This document shows, one piece after another, positions 25,538-37,260 of a stretch of 64,000 nt of DNA (its first letter is position 1; every line of letters starts with the position of its first letter). The position numbers were made by a program, and so were the translations under genes. This DNA comes from Filosporella fistucella. Lineage: Eukaryota; Ascomycota; Leotiomycetes; Helotiales. Location of the stretch: positions 992,001 to 1,056,000 of the forward strand of contig JAQJZZ010000004.1 in NCBI GenBank assembly GCA_030077755.1. The letters run 5' to 3'. Under the pieces are notes generated by a model that saw only the letters and a list, made by a program, of their open reading frames with translations, made no database searches and was not told the origin of the DNA.

Positions 25538-28457
25538 TCAATACCTATCCCGGACTATCATTTCATCCTGAACTAGCCCTTCTTCCCTCTCTTTGCCATC
25601 TTCTGCTTCTGCCATCTCGTCCATAGTAGGTTCAACTCCGTACAGCTCAATTTCTTCGTCTGTGGGCCACCCGCCCCACAGGTTCGAGCCTTCGATTATT
25701 TCCTTCGCCGAAACTTCTTGTGGAAAACCACTGCAGAAGTACCGGACAGCGACGAGAGCTAGTCGAAGGCTATTGTAGCCATTAGCAGCCTGTTCAGCGC
25801 GGGCTTCCAGATCCTCTCGTTGTTGAACCATCCAATTCAGAACGGATACAATCTCATTACAGTCTCTGATAATGCCCATACACCGAATATAGGCATGGAG
25901 ATGGTGGCCCCTGATTGGGTATAGACATCGCGGCAGCCACTCCAGGGTATTGATCCTAGTGACATTCGAGTATGTGTTTTTGAGCTTTCGTGTTGCCTTT
26001 TGCGAAGCAAATGTCTTGAAATGACCCTCTGATGCAATCCTTGCCTTCGCAAATTTCTCAAAAGTATGACAGAGAGACATGAAAATAGTAGGATCAACTT
26101 CCAAGCCAGAACCAAAGTAGTCACCGAGTACCGCTATTGAGACTCTCCAGGAAGCCTCATCATTTCTAGGGTCGCCCAAAGGGTCATTCGGTAACAGAAT
26201 GACATTCCGCTGAGCAAGAGCTCGAAATAAAGGAATCCAGGCGGATCGGTTTGTGGATCTTTTTTGACCTAACAAATATGCCGCATGTAGCAACGGGTAT
26301 TTAAGTGGCTGAGGTCGTCGACGACCCGGCGTCATGTATTCCTCCCACGACTTGCCTTCAAGTTCAGGAGGGTTTTCGGTACAGACTGCACGAGGCGCGA
26401 ATCGACAAAGTGCGTGTATATAAGCGGCAAATAAGTCGTTGCCCATTTTATCCAGACCCTGTGGTGATACTGATAGGGTTTGGTCGCCATTCAACTGAGC
26501 CAGCACATTTGGATCGTTGATACTGTCACGAAGGTATTGTAAGCAAACATCCATCGTCTTCGCGTGTCTTATGAGGAAAAGAAGGCATTGCCCCGATGGT
26601 CGAAGCCCATTCATTTTCATCTCCGCATACAAATCGGGCAACGAAGGAGGTCGGTGCTGTCGTTCGTAAAATACACTGAAATTATCTTCTAGGGGGGCGT
26701 GAACTTCAAGTCCGTCACCCGGGGTTGAGACACGTGCTTTGTGACGGCCCATTCGAGCGCTCTCATACTCTAGCTTTTTGAACATGGCAAAATACATAGC
26801 AAGACTAGGGATCTTGCCTGAGGCTTTGTAATTCATGAATGCCATCCAAGCTTGCCTCGCATCGCGTGTAGCCGAGATTCGTGCCGCCCAGCCCATACTA
26901 CTGACCACATGATATTTCCTATGTTGTCGAGGCGTGAAATTAGTAGGTGCCGTACGTCCTCGAGGCCATTTGGACAACGTTCGGGTGTGGATTGTAGGTG
27001 TTCCATCGGATTCTTGTCCGCCCAGAATAGCGTGGTGTTCATACAGTGCAGAGTCGCTGTATCCGGTCTCTCTGGACGATTTTATGGCTCTAATCACTCT
27101 GCTTTCATCTTCCTCCAGCAGTCTCCGAGCATCCATCCCATCTTGGTCCATTCTCCAAGGAGGCCACGCTCCACTTCTAAGATTCGCGGTTCTGGACTCG
27201 TTGGGAGATTTCTTCGAAGCCAACAAGACTCTCACAACAGCCCGGAAGCTATTCTGGTCGAGAAGCAATGACGGATCTGAGTTCGCCATCAGCTCCAGAA
27301 TGATTTTCTGTGCCTTCCAATTGAACGTCATAGAATGATATGGTTCTATCGATGACGGCAAAGCCAGCACACGCAGAAAACCGTTTAAGAGCTTAGAAAG
27401 CCGAGAACGGGTTTTTGGTTCAATATCTTCAAGATTGAATGATGTTTCCACGTGCTTTTTCAGCATATACATTACAGAAACGACAGCAGCAGGGTAGATA
27501 CGACGAGTTTGGCGGAGCAGACGATGCAACAATACCTCAAGAGCGTTTGGCTCCAAACTGCTGAGAACGTCGTGGGTATAGACAAGGAGCTTATTCAGTA
27601 TTCCGACTTTCATCAGATCATGCCTGAGGATCAGCAGAAGCAAGAAAGGTGGGTGAGCACTATCGCTGGAAAGCAGTCGTCTAGCTTGCTCATCCGCATT
27701 CCAACCAGACATTATATGTGCCCACGCAGCTACATCTTCGACCGTGAAGCCTGATTTTATCCGATGGTCGGTGATTCGTTGGTGGATAGTAGAAGGAATT
27801 TTTGACAAGCGTGCTTCGTCTTCTCCAAAACCAGATATCTGGTCTCTTATACTTGAGGTATGTAAATGGTACATGAGGACAATTGGTAGTTGTTGCCAAT
27901 CCACTCGCTGTATCACATGCTGAAAAAGATCGGCTCGTTTCAAAGGGCAATCCAGATCCAGATATGCCCCCAGTGCTGAGGATGGAGTCAAAGTCTCCAT
28001 GGTGCCAGACAATGCTCCAATGCCTGGTGGCCTTTTGGAGCTCGAATGTGCATTTTGACCAGCCAAGCCCACTCCTGCAACGCCTCCATCGATCAACGGC
28101 GACGGTCGATCCAACAAATCCGGGTTCCACGATTGTTGGGTTATGTTGTAACCAGATTCCCAGCTTGGGACTTCAACTTCGCCCTCGAATGTCTGGTCGT
28201 CTTTCACCTCACATTCTGCATCCCCCCAACGCTCTTGAAATGATTTCTGTAGAGGCGCGGCATAAGCTGAAAGGCGGTAGGCTCGGAATTGTAATTGCTT
28301 CGTCGCTCCACCTGGCAGTCGATGCTACGAGCATTAGTTGCCTGAGTGACATTACTTTGCAGATACTAACAGATCGTTTTGGACAGAGTATGGAAGGTAT
28401 GAGAGGAAGCTGCAGTAGGGGCTTGCCCAATCTCGAGAAGGAAAGGCACAATTGCAT
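25538..28457 (-). CDS. putative mitochondrial helical-repeat (PPR-like) protein
   Basis: Two exons (28457-28367 and 28311-25538; 55 bp intron with an ACTAAT branch point) give 954 residues. The first exon encodes a Leu/Ser/Arg-rich, acid-free leader (MQLCLSFSRLGKPLLQLP) that looks like a mitochondrial presequence. The rest is almost wholly helical, with repeats of about 35 residues of the type DLYAEMKMNGLRPSGQCLLF and RDCNEIVSVLNWM, and an acidic tail. This resembles fungal PPR-type proteins that handle mitochondrial RNA, but repeats are degenerate and I cannot name an orthologue. The first splice site is my choice among several; the GTATCT donor is the one that keeps frame. Confidence 0.7.
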
Positions 28458-29095
28458 TCGTTCATGTTGTTTGGGAAGGCGTAGAATTTAGAAATTCGAT
28501 GAGCTCCGTTTCCATTTATTGGAAGAGGCTTTTGCTTCGACGGAGCTCCACCATAGGCTTTCCACAGGGTGAAGTCAGACAGGATAGGTGAGGAAGCAAA
28601 ACATTATGGGTACACTGGGCACGATTAGAAGAGATTGGTGAAGAGATAGCTGAATAACGGAGTAGGAAAGTAAGTGTAAAATCAATTGGATTCAAGCCTG
28701 CAAATTGACCATTCTCCCGAGGCTGTCCCGACCTCCTTGTGTCACGTGCAAGCCGCGCTAGAGATTGAGGATGGACTTGACCTAGTCGTCTTTCGCGTTG
28801 GTCTCCCAGGACAAAAACCTAGCCTCATTGACGTTGCGCATCAATATTCCCTCCCTCGCCGTATGAGATATTCCTCTCTCAGCTGCATTTCCGAAATCCC
28901 CTGCGCGCTACATCCGCACTTCACCAATCCGTAAGGCTGAGCCTCGCCTGAAGTCTCGACAATTATTCTGTTTGGCGACTGGCAAACCTCACCCTTGGAT
29001 CACAATTTACTCGCGCTCCATCAGTGATCGCGACTCGCGCAAACCACGAAGTACACCACTTCAAATTCACACTTTAGGTAGCGACCACTCCCATC
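28458..29095. promoter_or_regulatory. divergent promoter region, helical-repeat gene / Pro-Gln-rich gene
   Basis: About 640 bp between divergent start codons. Frames are short and unconvincing. A pyrimidine-rich leader precedes the plus-strand ATG at 29096. No TATA box stands out. Confidence 0.5.
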
Positions 29096-31914
29096 ATGGC
29101 CTCCATTAATGGCACCACAAGTCCGCCTGCCAATGAGGAGTCATCAAATTCCCCAAACACACCATCGGCAAAGCGAAAGCGCGATGATACCAATGAAGCT
29201 GAAAGTGCTTTGAATGGCAACTCCGATTCCAAGACCCATGTACCTTCGGCCAGCTCGGTGGCAGCGTCCACTGAATACGACAAAGGTCTTGTCCGTGATC
29301 TCATTGATGTAATGAAGGAGTAAGTGCAAGAACTGTTTCTTCATGTCACGACCTAACTTCTTATCCCTTGGTTCATCACACTAATAGCATAACTAGGTAC
29401 GACACGAACCCTTCTATCTTGGACCGATCCCTTCCTGAACATTCATTGCCTCCAACTCAGGTCAAGCGTCAAAAGACTGATGATGCAAATGAGCAGCAAA
29501 CCTCGATTATGACACGGTTTTTGTTGGAGAAGTATAGGGATGTTGACGAAGTCCTTAGAGACATCGATAGCGCTGTATCCGATATCACAGTCAAGCTACA
29601 ATTGCCTAATGGTGGGGCGCGAAACCAATATAGTCCTATCTCCCAAAGTCAATCTGAGTTCTCGATGAAAGTCGCTTCCTTCAAGAAACGCGCACACGAG
29701 CTTGTCAACAGAGAGAAAGCCGCTGTGGGAAAAGGTTCTCAAGTCCGGGTTCCAGGTACCAAAAGCTCTTTGGGATATGGCGGTGTTGGTCCTAGTGCTC
29801 TACCAAAATCAAATTCAAGCTCTGAGGATAACAAGGTGGTTCTCACACTTTACGGAAACGCACCACTTCCCAAGCAATTGTTCTCTAGCCTACAACTTCA
29901 AACTAAGATACCTGGAGAGCAGACTAGTATCATACAAACCCTCCGAGAAGCCGGATTGCCGAATGGTATCACTACGACGAAGATTGTCCCTGTTCAAGCC
30001 ACAGGCTTGATCGACGATAAGAAGAGAGTACCAACCTTGGGCGAAATCTTTCCTACACCAGCTAGTGTTCCACCATTAGCTCCACCCAAACCTTCCAAGG
30101 TTGCCACTACAAGATCCTCAGTTGTCGGCTGGTACAACACACCAGCCAACGATGCTACCTCACGGGGTGCCAGCTACTTCAGACAACCTGTCTCCGCGGG
30201 CCAGTGGCTTGATTACAGTAAGGCATCCTCAGTCCTCCAAGGTGCAAAAAGAAAACAACGAGAGCGGGGATTGAGCCTGGTAGGTGGAAAGAGTCCTGTG
30301 ATCGATACTGAGCCTCCAGTGTCGGATGCTGCTAAACTTGATGCGCTGTTTAAAAGCGCTTATTGTGGATTTGCACCTACCAAGGATGATTCCGCGGCTG
30401 TCGTTCCTGCTGGCGTCGTAGAGCGTATGTGGTGGTCGGAAGTTGGAGAGAAAACCTTTCAGCGAATGGTTGAAAATGCGAGCAACCTTGCACTCTCTGC
30501 AAACCCTACTGTGGCAGTCGATGATGCAGATGAAAATGATGATGAGCTCATTAAATTCGAGCAGATGGTTGAAGACATGGAGAAAGATGGCATTGACCCC
30601 AGTCTGGTTCAACTTGATCCCATGCTGGAGAAATCCATCGAGGAGAAAGAGGTCGAGGAAATTTTGGAGGGCATCTCGGATCTGCTGGCAACCTTGAACT
30701 CTTATCAACGTATCAGACATTCTTCATTGAATTCAGTAGCACGCCCAGCCGGCCTACTGTCAACGACCGATACAGCGTTTCAAGGGACACCATCAAAACC
30801 AGGCGATTCTGAACAGGCAACTTATGAAATCCTGAAGTCGCAATTGTCACTTATGATCGCGAGCTTACCGCCGTATGCCGTAGCCAAGATCGATCCTGAC
30901 CGGTTGGCGGAGTTGAGTATCAGTACCAAAATTGAAGTTCCCATGACTGATTACAAAGGAATTATGGAGGAGGACGAAGCATCTGTAAGGGCTAGAACCC
31001 ACTCTCTCACTCAAACTGCGGCAGTAACACATCCACGAACTCAACCTACAGCTCATATCCATCGTGCTGCTTCCTCGACATCTCTTTATGGAAACCAGTA
31101 CAGCGCCTCCCGACCTGCGGCAGCTTCTCCAAGCCCATATTATGGTCAGACTCAAACACCAATTCGCCCTCCTTCCAGCAATGTTCCTCGACCGCCCGCT
31201 ACGGCGCCGGTCTACGCAAATCAACGTCCCGCCGCAGCTGCTCCATACAGACCTGGTCCAAGTTATGGAACACCAACTTACCCACACCAAGCTCCACGAC
31301 CTGTTCAGCAACCTTATGCGTCAGCCACTCAACAGTATCTCCAAACTCCTTCTGGCCAGCCATATATGCGCCCACCAAGTCAAAATTTCCAACATATGCC
31401 ACAATCAGTTCCACAAGCATCAGTGAACGGAAGATATCCTGGCCAGCAGCCATCGTATCCTCACCAAAGCACCCCAGCTCAACAAAATGGTATGAGTTAT
31501 CAATACAACAGTGCCAACACTATCCATCGACAAACTTCCCCTCAAAAGCCTGCGTACAGTCCTCAACCAAGTGCTGCGCAACCTCGGCCAAGCTATTCTA
31601 CTCCAACGCCTCCACTCCCCCAAAGTCGACAATACCCTCCCAATCAGATGGGTCAGCAACCGGGATCGATGAATGGTAGCTCCGCTTTGCAAACTCCTCA
31701 ATCTCATTTTGCTCACCCACCTTCCAATTTGACAAATTATAGCACCTTCATGACCACGGAGCAACAATCAAGTATGATGGAACGTCAACGAGCACAGTTG
31801 GCGGCACAGCAGGCACAGGCACAACAGCAAGCAAGAAACGCAGCTCAAGCAGCGATGGGATCGACTCCAAACGCACAGGTCAACGGTGGTAACCCTGTCG
31901 CCGCTGGATCATAG
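29096..31914 (+). CDS. large fungal nuclear-type protein with Pro/Gln-rich tail, function unknown
   Basis: Two exons (29096-29319 and 29397-31914; 77 bp intron) give 913 residues. The N-terminus carries basic clusters that could be nuclear localisation signals (SAKRKRDDT, QVKRQKTDD). A helical segment follows (TSIMTRFLLEKYRDVDEVLR, KVASFKKRAHELVN), then a conserved-looking stretch with LYGNAPLPKQLFSSLQ, an acidic helical block (ENDDELIKFEQMVEDMEKDG, EEILEGISDLLATLN), and SLMIASLPPYAVAKIDPDRL. The last 280 residues are Pro/Gln/Tyr/Ser-rich and low in charge, like transcription coregulators or RNA-binding scaffolds. I recognise no catalytic motif or named domain. The splice restores MKE-YDTNPSI. 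Confidence 0.82.
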
Positions 31915-32919
31915 AAGTCCAAAGGCGGTTTTATATTTGGCGGAGATTGTGTATTCCACGGGAACACAATCCCTTCGAGGCGCGGACTCGGATGGTGCTG
32001 GGGTGTTTTTGAACGGCGTTGTTTTTATCCTGGATTGCATGGAGCTTGGTTTAGCTAGGTGAATGTCGCACGAGATAGACGGCCGCCAGTCTTTCGGGTG
32101 TTGGGAAAGGCTCAAAGTGTAGAGATTGTCTGTAAATTAATAGAAATTTCGGTGCCATTGCATCTAATCAAAACCGTTTAGCTAATTGAATTCAATCTTC
32201 TCTGTAATGAGGGCAGCTGTGAGGTGGCTCCTTTTTGCACGATCCCCCTCATTAACTGGCTTGGGGATACAGGCACATGGTCCAATGTACTGGGAAGCCA
32301 GGGTGGAGACACTACCTATAATATTCTGTTTCTGCTAGTGGTCTTGGGAAGTTTATAGTCCCTATTGTTTAGGCGATTCAGGCTGTCAGGGCATGGAGTA
32401 CTCAATCCATAGGTAAGTAGTGTCTCGAGGACATGGCGTACTAAGATCGATTTATCTCGACGCCATGGAGGCCTGCATTTCTTGGACTTTTGGGCGTATT
32501 CTTTGCAAGTACCTTACTTACCTACCCTACTAGCTCCCTAGCCCTCGTCCCCGCTGTCAACCACGAAGCCAGCCGCAGCCAACATGTGTGGTGTGGATGT
32601 GGGGGACCTGCAACCTACGTCATGTTGGCTTTGCGTCCCAGGAGAGTCTTTGAGTAGCAACTGCGTTCTGTGCCTCCAAGTCCAGTCCTTTACTCAACAT
32701 CAATCTAAAAAATATCACAAACTATTCATTGTTTGACAACAAAGTGTCCCGTTCTAATCTTCACTAACATATCTTACTCAATAAAATTATCACGTTACTC
32801 AAAGACCTTATCCAACCTTCTTTGCATATCTCCAGACCAACATTGATATCGGCCCACTTCTCTCCTCGAAGAACTACAATACTTGGAAAACATAGTCTTT
32901 CAAACACTTCGCAAGTAAA
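31915..32919. other. intergenic region
   Basis: About 1 kb between two plus-strand genes. Short runs built on ACCTAC and AGGTAAG recur at about 32410-32530. The last 200 bp, rich in A/T and pyrimidines, are the likely 5' leader of the next gene. No gene seen. Confidence 0.5.
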
Positions 32920-33925
32920 ATGGCTACCCCAACTCTGATCGGCATGCCAGAACCGCCTTCAAATCCAGATACCCCAACTGAAGCACCGTGTGTATTCCCA
33001 AGTCATGACATGATACGAGCTGACTCTCAGAAGCGGTACTCCGAATTCGACCACGACCTCCCTTTCTGCTCTTTCAACCACCGCGATCAAAGATGGTCAT
33101 CGTGGCTCCGCTTTCCCCCATGGCGGCCCAGGCCACCGCCATACACCCTCAAGCAACGAAGCTGAGCGCGAACGTGCAGATCGTATTTCTTTCCTCGCAG
33201 GCCTTGAACGGGTTTCCACTGTTCGCGCCCCAAATCAAAACCAGGGAGGGGTTGTAGGCGGTCCTGCCGCAAATGTTGGCCAGATACCTGGTTATTTCGA
33301 TCAGAACGGAAATCCGGTATACACAACTAAAATGTCAACTGTGGGATCAGCTTCAGCTACTGGCTCCATGGGTGGTCGTACGACGACTTGGGCGAGTGGT
33401 AGTATGAGAGGTCAGACAGAGGCTGGAGATGAGGATCAAATGAGCATGGATACGAATTATCGAGACATGGACGACCGGGATCGGTTTTCTGCTAGTGCGA
33501 TGGATGAGGATGCGGATGGAGATGGCATGAGTGATGATACAAGCTTGGTTGGCTTCGGTGAAGGTGCTGGCAGTACTGTCAGTGGACCGATTTACACCAG
33601 ACGGGATGCTGCTAGTCCGGCTGTGGGTAGGAGTGCATTGGCAAGTCAGGTACAGAGCAGTGGTGCTGGTACTCCACTGAGTGCTTCCACGACGGCGACG
33701 GCAGAGCAACAGCAGCGTGACGCGAGAATGATCGACGGTCTTGCTGACGATACTCCTGGCTATGTGGACACTGCTCGACGTGGATTAGGAAGCCGCGGAT
33801 CGGGGTTAGAACCCGCTGAGAGATTGATGCGGGACAGGCTTGATGAAGGCGAGTCAAGAAAGCCGGCTCTTGGAAGTCCTGACGAGGCTGGGCTTGGAAA
33901 GTTCTTTTTTGAGGAAAAGAAGTGA
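32920..33925 (+). CDS. disordered acidic fungal protein, function unknown
   Basis: Two exons (32920-32987 and 33031-33925; a 43 bp intron, among the shortest in the window) give 320 residues. The splice joins TPTEAP to SGTPNSTTTS and removes a frame shift, which supports the intron. The protein is Ser/Thr/Gly/Asp-rich. Possible conserved islands are ADRISFLAGLERV, GYFDQNGNPVYTTKMSTVG, the acidic block DGDGMSDDTSLVGFGEGAGS, and AERLMRDRLDEGE. No enzyme motif, signal peptide or membrane helix is visible. Most of it is predicted by eye to be disordered. I do not recognise a named family. Confidence 0.78.
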
Positions 33926-34244
33926 AATCGATTGTTGTGTGGTGTTACCTCGGAGGCGGATTTCTATTTGGATGGCGTTTCTGTACTTAAGGGCTGGGCT
34001 AGGTGATCGGAAAAGAGATCATGATACCAAATGGGACATCTCAAGTAGACCGGATACGTTGTTAAATCATGAAATGAGATTTCTAGAAGGATATTCCAAA
34101 ATGCATATTGCGCGACAGCATGGTAGCTGAGGCTAGGTTTTGGCCATCTTGAAGTAATCGTACCATCCCGGCGTAATATAACCAATCACTTATGCCCATT
34201 GCTACTTGAGAAACTTTTAGTCGCTCAGACACCCAATTCTACAG
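33926..34244. other. convergent 3' flank region
   Basis: About 320 bp between the stop codons of the acidic-protein gene and CDC9; presumed 3' UTRs and terminators. Nothing else seen. Confidence 0.5.
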
Positions 34245-37004
34245 CTACATAATACCCTCATCCCCTCCCTCATCATGCAAAACTTTAGCCGGAGCTTTCT
34301 CCTCCTGTTTCCTCCAGAGTCCCGCCAAAAACTCGCTCGTACTAGCCTCGTCAATACTTTTATCTTCCCTCTTTTTCAAATATCTAGGAAATCTAAGACT
34401 GAGTCCCTTTTGGTCACTGACTAGTCCAATAGCAGCAGTATAAGTAGGGCTAATCGTAATATCTGCAAAGGCCATCTCCCATACTTCTTGTGGTTCGAAC
34501 CAAACATCGGGATGACCTCCTTCATAATCTACATAGCTAGGTTTCCCAGCAAGAACATGATCACCTCCTTCCTCGTAGAATTCTTTGTTGGCTTTATAGA
34601 ATGTGTCTGTGAAACCAGATATGCATTTACAGACAGCCTCAAGAGAGCCAGTTTCCTCGTTGCGGACGGCGAGTAGAATAGGCGACCACCACTTTGATTT
34701 TCGACCTTGGCCGTGCCAACCTGCTACCGGAATAAGATCCAATGTATCAAAAGTAGTGGAGTAGTCTTTCTTGACCTTGAGCCACGAGTCAAGCCGTTTG
34801 TCTGGCTCGTAAGTAGCAAGAAGAGCTTTGCGGCGGGTCTTTTTCTCTGATTCTTTCTCCAAGGTCTTCTTTTTACCCTTCGCAGGTTTTACTGAGATGT
34901 CCTCTTCCACAACCTCTGTTTCAGGATCTTGCAGTTCACCACCTAGGCTCAGATTAGGTAGGTTGTCTAGGATTTTGACCATTATTCCCTCACACTTAAT
35001 GTCTGTTGCACTTTTGAAAAATTCGAGGACCGCCTCAGAGTCCTGTGAAGTCGCATCTAGGCTCTTAACCCAAGTAAACTGATTTGGAACTTCTGTGAAG
35101 AGTCCCCGGAGAAGTTCACGTCTTTCGCGAAATGGTCGGTCGAGTAATGATTCCCCGTTGAGGTACATGAGATCGAAAGCAAATAAGCAAACCTCGACTT
35201 TTACACTACCAATCGCCACGTCTTTTCGAGCTCGATTCGCTAATGTCTGGAATGTCTTTAGATCGCCGGATTGGGAGTCGACTGCCACAACCTCTCCTTC
35301 CATGATGAAGCTCGAAACGCCTTCGCCTCGAATTTTGGGTATTAATGCAACCAAGTCTGGGTACTTATCTGTCATCAGCTCCAGATGACGAGAAAAGATT
35401 GATACTTTGCCGCTGTCGTCACAATGGACCTGTGCTCGTTGGCCATCATACTTGTACTCGCAGCTGAAATCACGACCTTGAAGCTTCGTGAGCATCTCGG
35501 ACAGGTCTCTTGTGATACTGCCCAACATAGGCCTGAGAGGTATGTGCAGAGCCAGCCCACATCTAATGAGAAGTTCTTCACAAACTCCGATCTCTAAAAG
35601 GACTGGGATCAAGTCGTTATAGTTAGGTCTCTTCGCAAAGCAAGCCTTGACAATTTCCTCAGGCTTGGACCAAACTACTGCCAGGCCTTCCTTATTGAGG
35701 AATGCAAGTTCTTTTTGAGACTTAATTGGAAAATCTGCGCCAGTTGGCCGAGACAAGAGGAATGCGCGAGAAAGTGCGATTAGCATAGTTGTCTTAACAG
35801 CACCTATACGCAGCTACGAATTAATTAGCAATGTGCTATGGTATCAATATTAGATTGTGAATACGTACGTGTTGACAGAGGGTCCTGACAATATATCGGC
35901 TTTCTTCGGCTCCCCTTGCATCCTGTAGAAGCCGATCTACAATTCGCTGCTTTACCTCACCGCTGCCAGTACCCTGGGTGTTTGCTATCCTCACGAGAGA
36001 CTGATATACACCTTTGATAGTAAGAGGCTTCGGTTTTCGAAGGGTAAAGCTCTGTCGTTTCTTTGCCTCAAAAGCAACATCCCCCGCATCGCCAACTTTG
36101 TCATACAGAACTTTCAGGGACTTATTGTCTAATCCACACACATTTTTCAGAGCTTTTGAAATTGCTGACCCACCAAGCCCAAGCTCAAGAGAAATATAAG
36201 GTGGAGAAATTGCATTTGTGCTCAGCCATACCTGATACACAGTCAGATATGGCTTCTAATTATCAAGAAATGGAATAAGAATATGTTGAGGTTGTACAAC
36301 AATCCATGATGTGAAGGGGTGTAAGAAAGGATAACAAAATCAAATTTACTCACAGTAGGTAACAGGCTGCTGGGATCACCTTCGATCAGCACCCGGAGCA
36401 TGTTCACAAGGGTATCAACTATCTTGATCCGACTTTGCGTACTATTCACAAGAACAAAACACCTGGTGAGAAGTGCATAAGAAGCGTCGCCTCCTTCCGC
36501 GGCCCAATGCCCTTGAAGATCCACGACATATTTGGACGGGTCAAAAGTCAGTGGACTTTCATCGAAAGGTATATTTGAAGATATCGTGTCTTCGGCTGAG
36601 CCACTTGATTGGAGAGATAGAGTGTTTTTGTTCTTCTGTGGAGATAATAATCGTTCTGGGAAGGCGTTCGATAAAGGTTCATCTTTCGTGGCAGGAGTCG
36701 GGATCTTGTCGCGTTCTTGTAAATTTTGAATGCCTATATCTTTGCCGGCCTTCGATGGACTGATAGACCAGCCGCTTGCAGCGTTTTCCTCCTGATCCCA
36801 TTCTGCTTGTAATTTCCTAGCAAGCTCCTCGTCGGTCAAGGTCGTGGGCTCGCTCAGTTTCAATTGATTATTCTCCCCGCTGGTCGTAGAATTCTCAAGT
36901 GGATTCTCCTTCTGCTTTCCAAAGAAGTAATCGAGACTTCTCGGTGCTGCAGGGGATGCTTTGGCACTGCTATTCAGCTTTCTTTTCTTCGCTGGAGTAC
37001 CCAT
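34245..37004 (-). CDS. CDC9: ATP-dependent DNA ligase I
   Basis: Three exons (37004-36354, 36255-35869, 35813-34245; every exon is a whole number of codons) give 868 residues. The protein seals Okazaki fragments and repair nicks in the nucleus. A PCNA-binding (PIP-like) element RSLDYFF sits at 22-28, with the usual Gln missing. The DNA-binding domain includes SPPYISLELGLG. The adenylation site is KYDGQR, nucleophile Lys about 467, followed by FIMEGEVVAVD, LFAFDLMYLNG, CEGIMVK and WLKVKKDY. A charged insert of about 45 residues (about 630-675) separates the last two. The OB-fold end has FPRYLKKREDK. The start is the first ATG; the frame above it uses only GTG and TTG. Confidence 0.96.
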
Positions 37005-37260
37005 TATTAGGGTGTCGTAGAGCAACACCTATCGACCCATGATCAAACAAGAAGATTTATTTCCCTTCATTGTTATCATGTTTGAAATGTTCGACATGGA
37101 CTTTGTTCTTTCAGCGGGGTGGTTTGGAATGCCGTCATCGAAATCCGGGGAAATTGCGCGACGCGCTCGCCAAATTTGGCTGATCACTTAAGAAACCAAG
37201 TTGTCTCCAGCTTCACCATACAGGAGCGAATAGCTTTCTCGTACTACATCCACACAAAAA
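37005..37260. promoter_or_regulatory. shared divergent promoter region CDC9 / TIP20, with an MCB-like element
   Basis: 256 bp separate the two start codons. GCGCGACGCGC at about 37157-37166 contains ACGCGC (37161-37166), one base from the MluI cell-cycle box ACGCGT bound by MBF. DNA ligase I is a classic MBF target in yeasts. Confidence 0.5.
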
